NCBI GenBank assembly: GCA_014729315.1
Contig: WJKD01000834.1
Coordinates: 1-12,697, forward strand
Source: Promethearchaeota archaeon
GTDB lineage: Archaea; Asgardarchaeota; Lokiarchaeia; Sigynarchaeales; SOKP01
Length of the DNA stretch: 12,697 nucleotides
Direction of reading: 5' to 3'
The translations under genes were made by a program, and so were the position numbers. Numbering within the stretch: the stretch's first letter is position 1; each line of letters opens with the position of its first letter. Under the pieces are notes generated by a model, which worked only from the letters and a program-made list of their open reading frames with translations, was not told where the DNA came from and did not search any database. Below are positions 11,788 to 12,697 of this stretch, in pieces.

Positions 11788-12585
11788 ATTAATAATAATA
11801 GCTATGAGTATATATTATTCAAATATAAAGATGGCGTAGGCAAAATTACGCTAAATCGTCCCGATAAGCTCAATGCCCTAAATTATCCCTTGATTATGGA
11901 AATAATCGAAGTTCTGGAATCAACGATCAGAAATAAGAAAATTCGAGCAATTAGTATTCAAGGGGAAGGACGCCATTTTTCTTCTGGTGATGACCTCAAT
12001 AACATGGGTCCTAATGGTGTTAGATTTAAACCTCTCAAAGACGGATCAAAGCTTCCACATCACCGAATGATCCGATTGCTCAGAGCTATTCAAAAACCCA
12101 CGATTGCTCTTATAAATGGGTATTGTTTAGGAGCTGGATTTGATATGGCTTTAGCTTGTGATTTTAGAATTGCCTCTTCCGAAGCCAAACTTGGAGACCA
12201 TAGAGCTTCTCGAGCTATATGCGTGATGAGTGGAGGGAGTTGGCTTTTACCGCGTTTAATCGGTTTTGGAAGAGCAACAGAAATAATTCTTACAGGTCGA
12301 CATTTAGGCGCTAAAGAAGCGCGTCAAATCGGTCTCGTTACCGAAGTATATAATAGCGGGGAATTTAAGGAAAAAGCTAGTACATTTGTAAATAAAATCG
12401 CAAACTTACCTACAAAATGTCTAGGATACAACAAAATGATGCTAAATTATTCTCAAAAAAACGAATTATTTCCCTCAATGTTGAATGAGTTTAAGTTATA
12501 TTGTAAAAACATTGCAACAAAGGATTTTGGTGAAGGTATGAGATCGTTTAGGAAGAAAAGAAATCCTAAATTCGTCGGAAGGTAA
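11788..12585 (+). CDS. Crotonase-superfamily (enoyl-CoA hydratase-like) protein, AUU start
   Basis: A 265-residue crotonase-fold protein, normal in length only if translation starts at ATT 11788. The family N-terminus Y-E-Y-I-L-F (6-11) and I-T-L-N-R-P-D-K-L-N-A-L (20-31) lies upstream of the first TTG (11890), so that later start would remove the first strands. The first oxyanion-hole loop is H-F-S-S-G-D-D-L (63-70), the second I-N-G-Y-C-L-G-A-G (109-117). The two glutamates that activate water in true enoyl-CoA hydratases (rat E144 and E164) align with D119 and R139, so hydration by the standard mechanism is doubtful. It should bind a CoA thioester, but the reaction could be isomerisation, hydrolysis or another. 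L-P-R-L-I-G and L-T-G-R-H-L-G-A-K-E-A follow as usual. It is a single gene downstream of a terminator. Confidence 0.85.
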   Translation: MNNNSYEYILFKYKDGVGKITLNRPDKLNALNYPLIMEIIEVLESTIRNKKIRAISIQGEGRHFSSGDDLNNMGPNGVRFKPLKDGSKLPHHRMIRLLRAIQKPTIALINGYCLGAGFDMALACDFRIASSEAKLGDHRASRAICVMSGGSWLLPRLIGFGRATEIILTGRHLGAKEARQIGLVTEVYNSGEFKEKASTFVNKIANLPTKCLGYNKMMLNYSQKNELFPSMLNEFKLYCKNIATKDFGEGMRSFRKKRNPKFVGR

Positions 12586-12682
12586 GATCCATAATTTTAT
12601 ATTAGTCTTCTTAGTTAAGATTAGTAAGCAATATAATAAAAGCTGAAAAAATTTAAAAAAAGCATATAAAAAGGTTATAAAA
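12586..12682 (+). promoter_or_regulatory. Intergenic region with candidate promoter of the next gene
   Basis: The sequence is AT-rich with TATA-like elements near 12649-12657 and 12663-12671, and AAGG at 12671-12674 lies 8 bases before an ATG. No gene is seen inside it. Confidence 0.35.
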
Positions 12683-12697
12683 ATGGGAAAATGGCCC
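12683..12697 (+). CDS. Start of a further gene (only five codons in the window)
   Basis: ATG at 12683 opens M-G-K-W-P and runs off the end of the window. A Shine-Dalgarno-like AAGG and TATA-like sequence upstream make a gene start plausible. The product cannot be named. Confidence 0.4.

Noticed and set aside
11756..11839. Tandem ATG at 11756 and 11759 as start of the crotonase, needing a frameshift
   Set aside because: That frame ends in a stop near 11837 and encodes no crotonase residues, while the correct frame is open and conserved back to 11788.
1..12697. CRISPR array, tRNA or rRNA genes
   Set aside because: No regularly spaced long repeats, no cloverleaf with a T-loop motif and no conserved rRNA stretch were seen on either strand.

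Overview
The window is AT-rich archaeal DNA. The best lineage markers are a complete archaeal clamp-loader (RFC) gene set, Shine-Dalgarno sites of the AAGGTGA type, TATA-like boxes about 25 bases upstream of likely transcript starts, and T-tract termination. Long charged helical-repeat proteins, many small zinc-ribbon proteins and bacterial-looking enzymes (a PLP aldolase, a nitroreductase, a crotonase, an ECF-type S component) beside archaeal information genes suggest an Asgard archaeon, perhaps Lokiarchaeia-like. That placement is inference; there is no rRNA gene to test it.

Layout. Bases 1-819 hold the 3' part of a charged helical-repeat protein, convergent with a small ribbon-helix-helix regulator (855-1085, minus). 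The divergent space between that regulator and a 107-residue PC4-like protein (1316-1639) holds five copies of a heptamer, two of them forming a 17-bp palindrome over the likely TATA box. A two-ribbon zinc protein follows (1916-2197). The core is a tightly packed operon from 2422 to 6332: a GNAT acetyltransferase, the clamp-loader small subunit, a divergent small-subunit paralogue that has lost most catalytic motifs, and the clamp-loader large subunit. Next come a fold-type III PLP enzyme of the amino acid deaminase/aldolase type (6462-7646), then two minus-strand genes: a six-helix ECF S-component-like membrane protein (7786-8406) and a nitroreductase (8715-9287).

From 9638 to 11611 lies a same-strand block of three genes that I cannot assign: a Cys-rich protein, a double winged-helix-like protein with an acidic tail, and a DUF3467-like protein with a C-terminal zinc ribbon. 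Its G+C is visibly lower than that of the RFC operon, so it is the likeliest accessory or transferred segment. The window ends with a crotonase-superfamily gene that appears to start at an AUU codon (11788-12585), and the first codons of another gene.

Functionally, the three RFC genes should form a hetero-pentameric loader of the sliding clamp in which the divergent paralogue acts as a structural or ATP-binding but non-hydrolysing subunit, as RFC5 does in eukaryotes. The RHH protein probably controls its own promoter and that of the PC4-like gene. The remaining enzymes look like independent single-gene units. I found no tRNA, rRNA, CRISPR array, insertion sequence or integrase.
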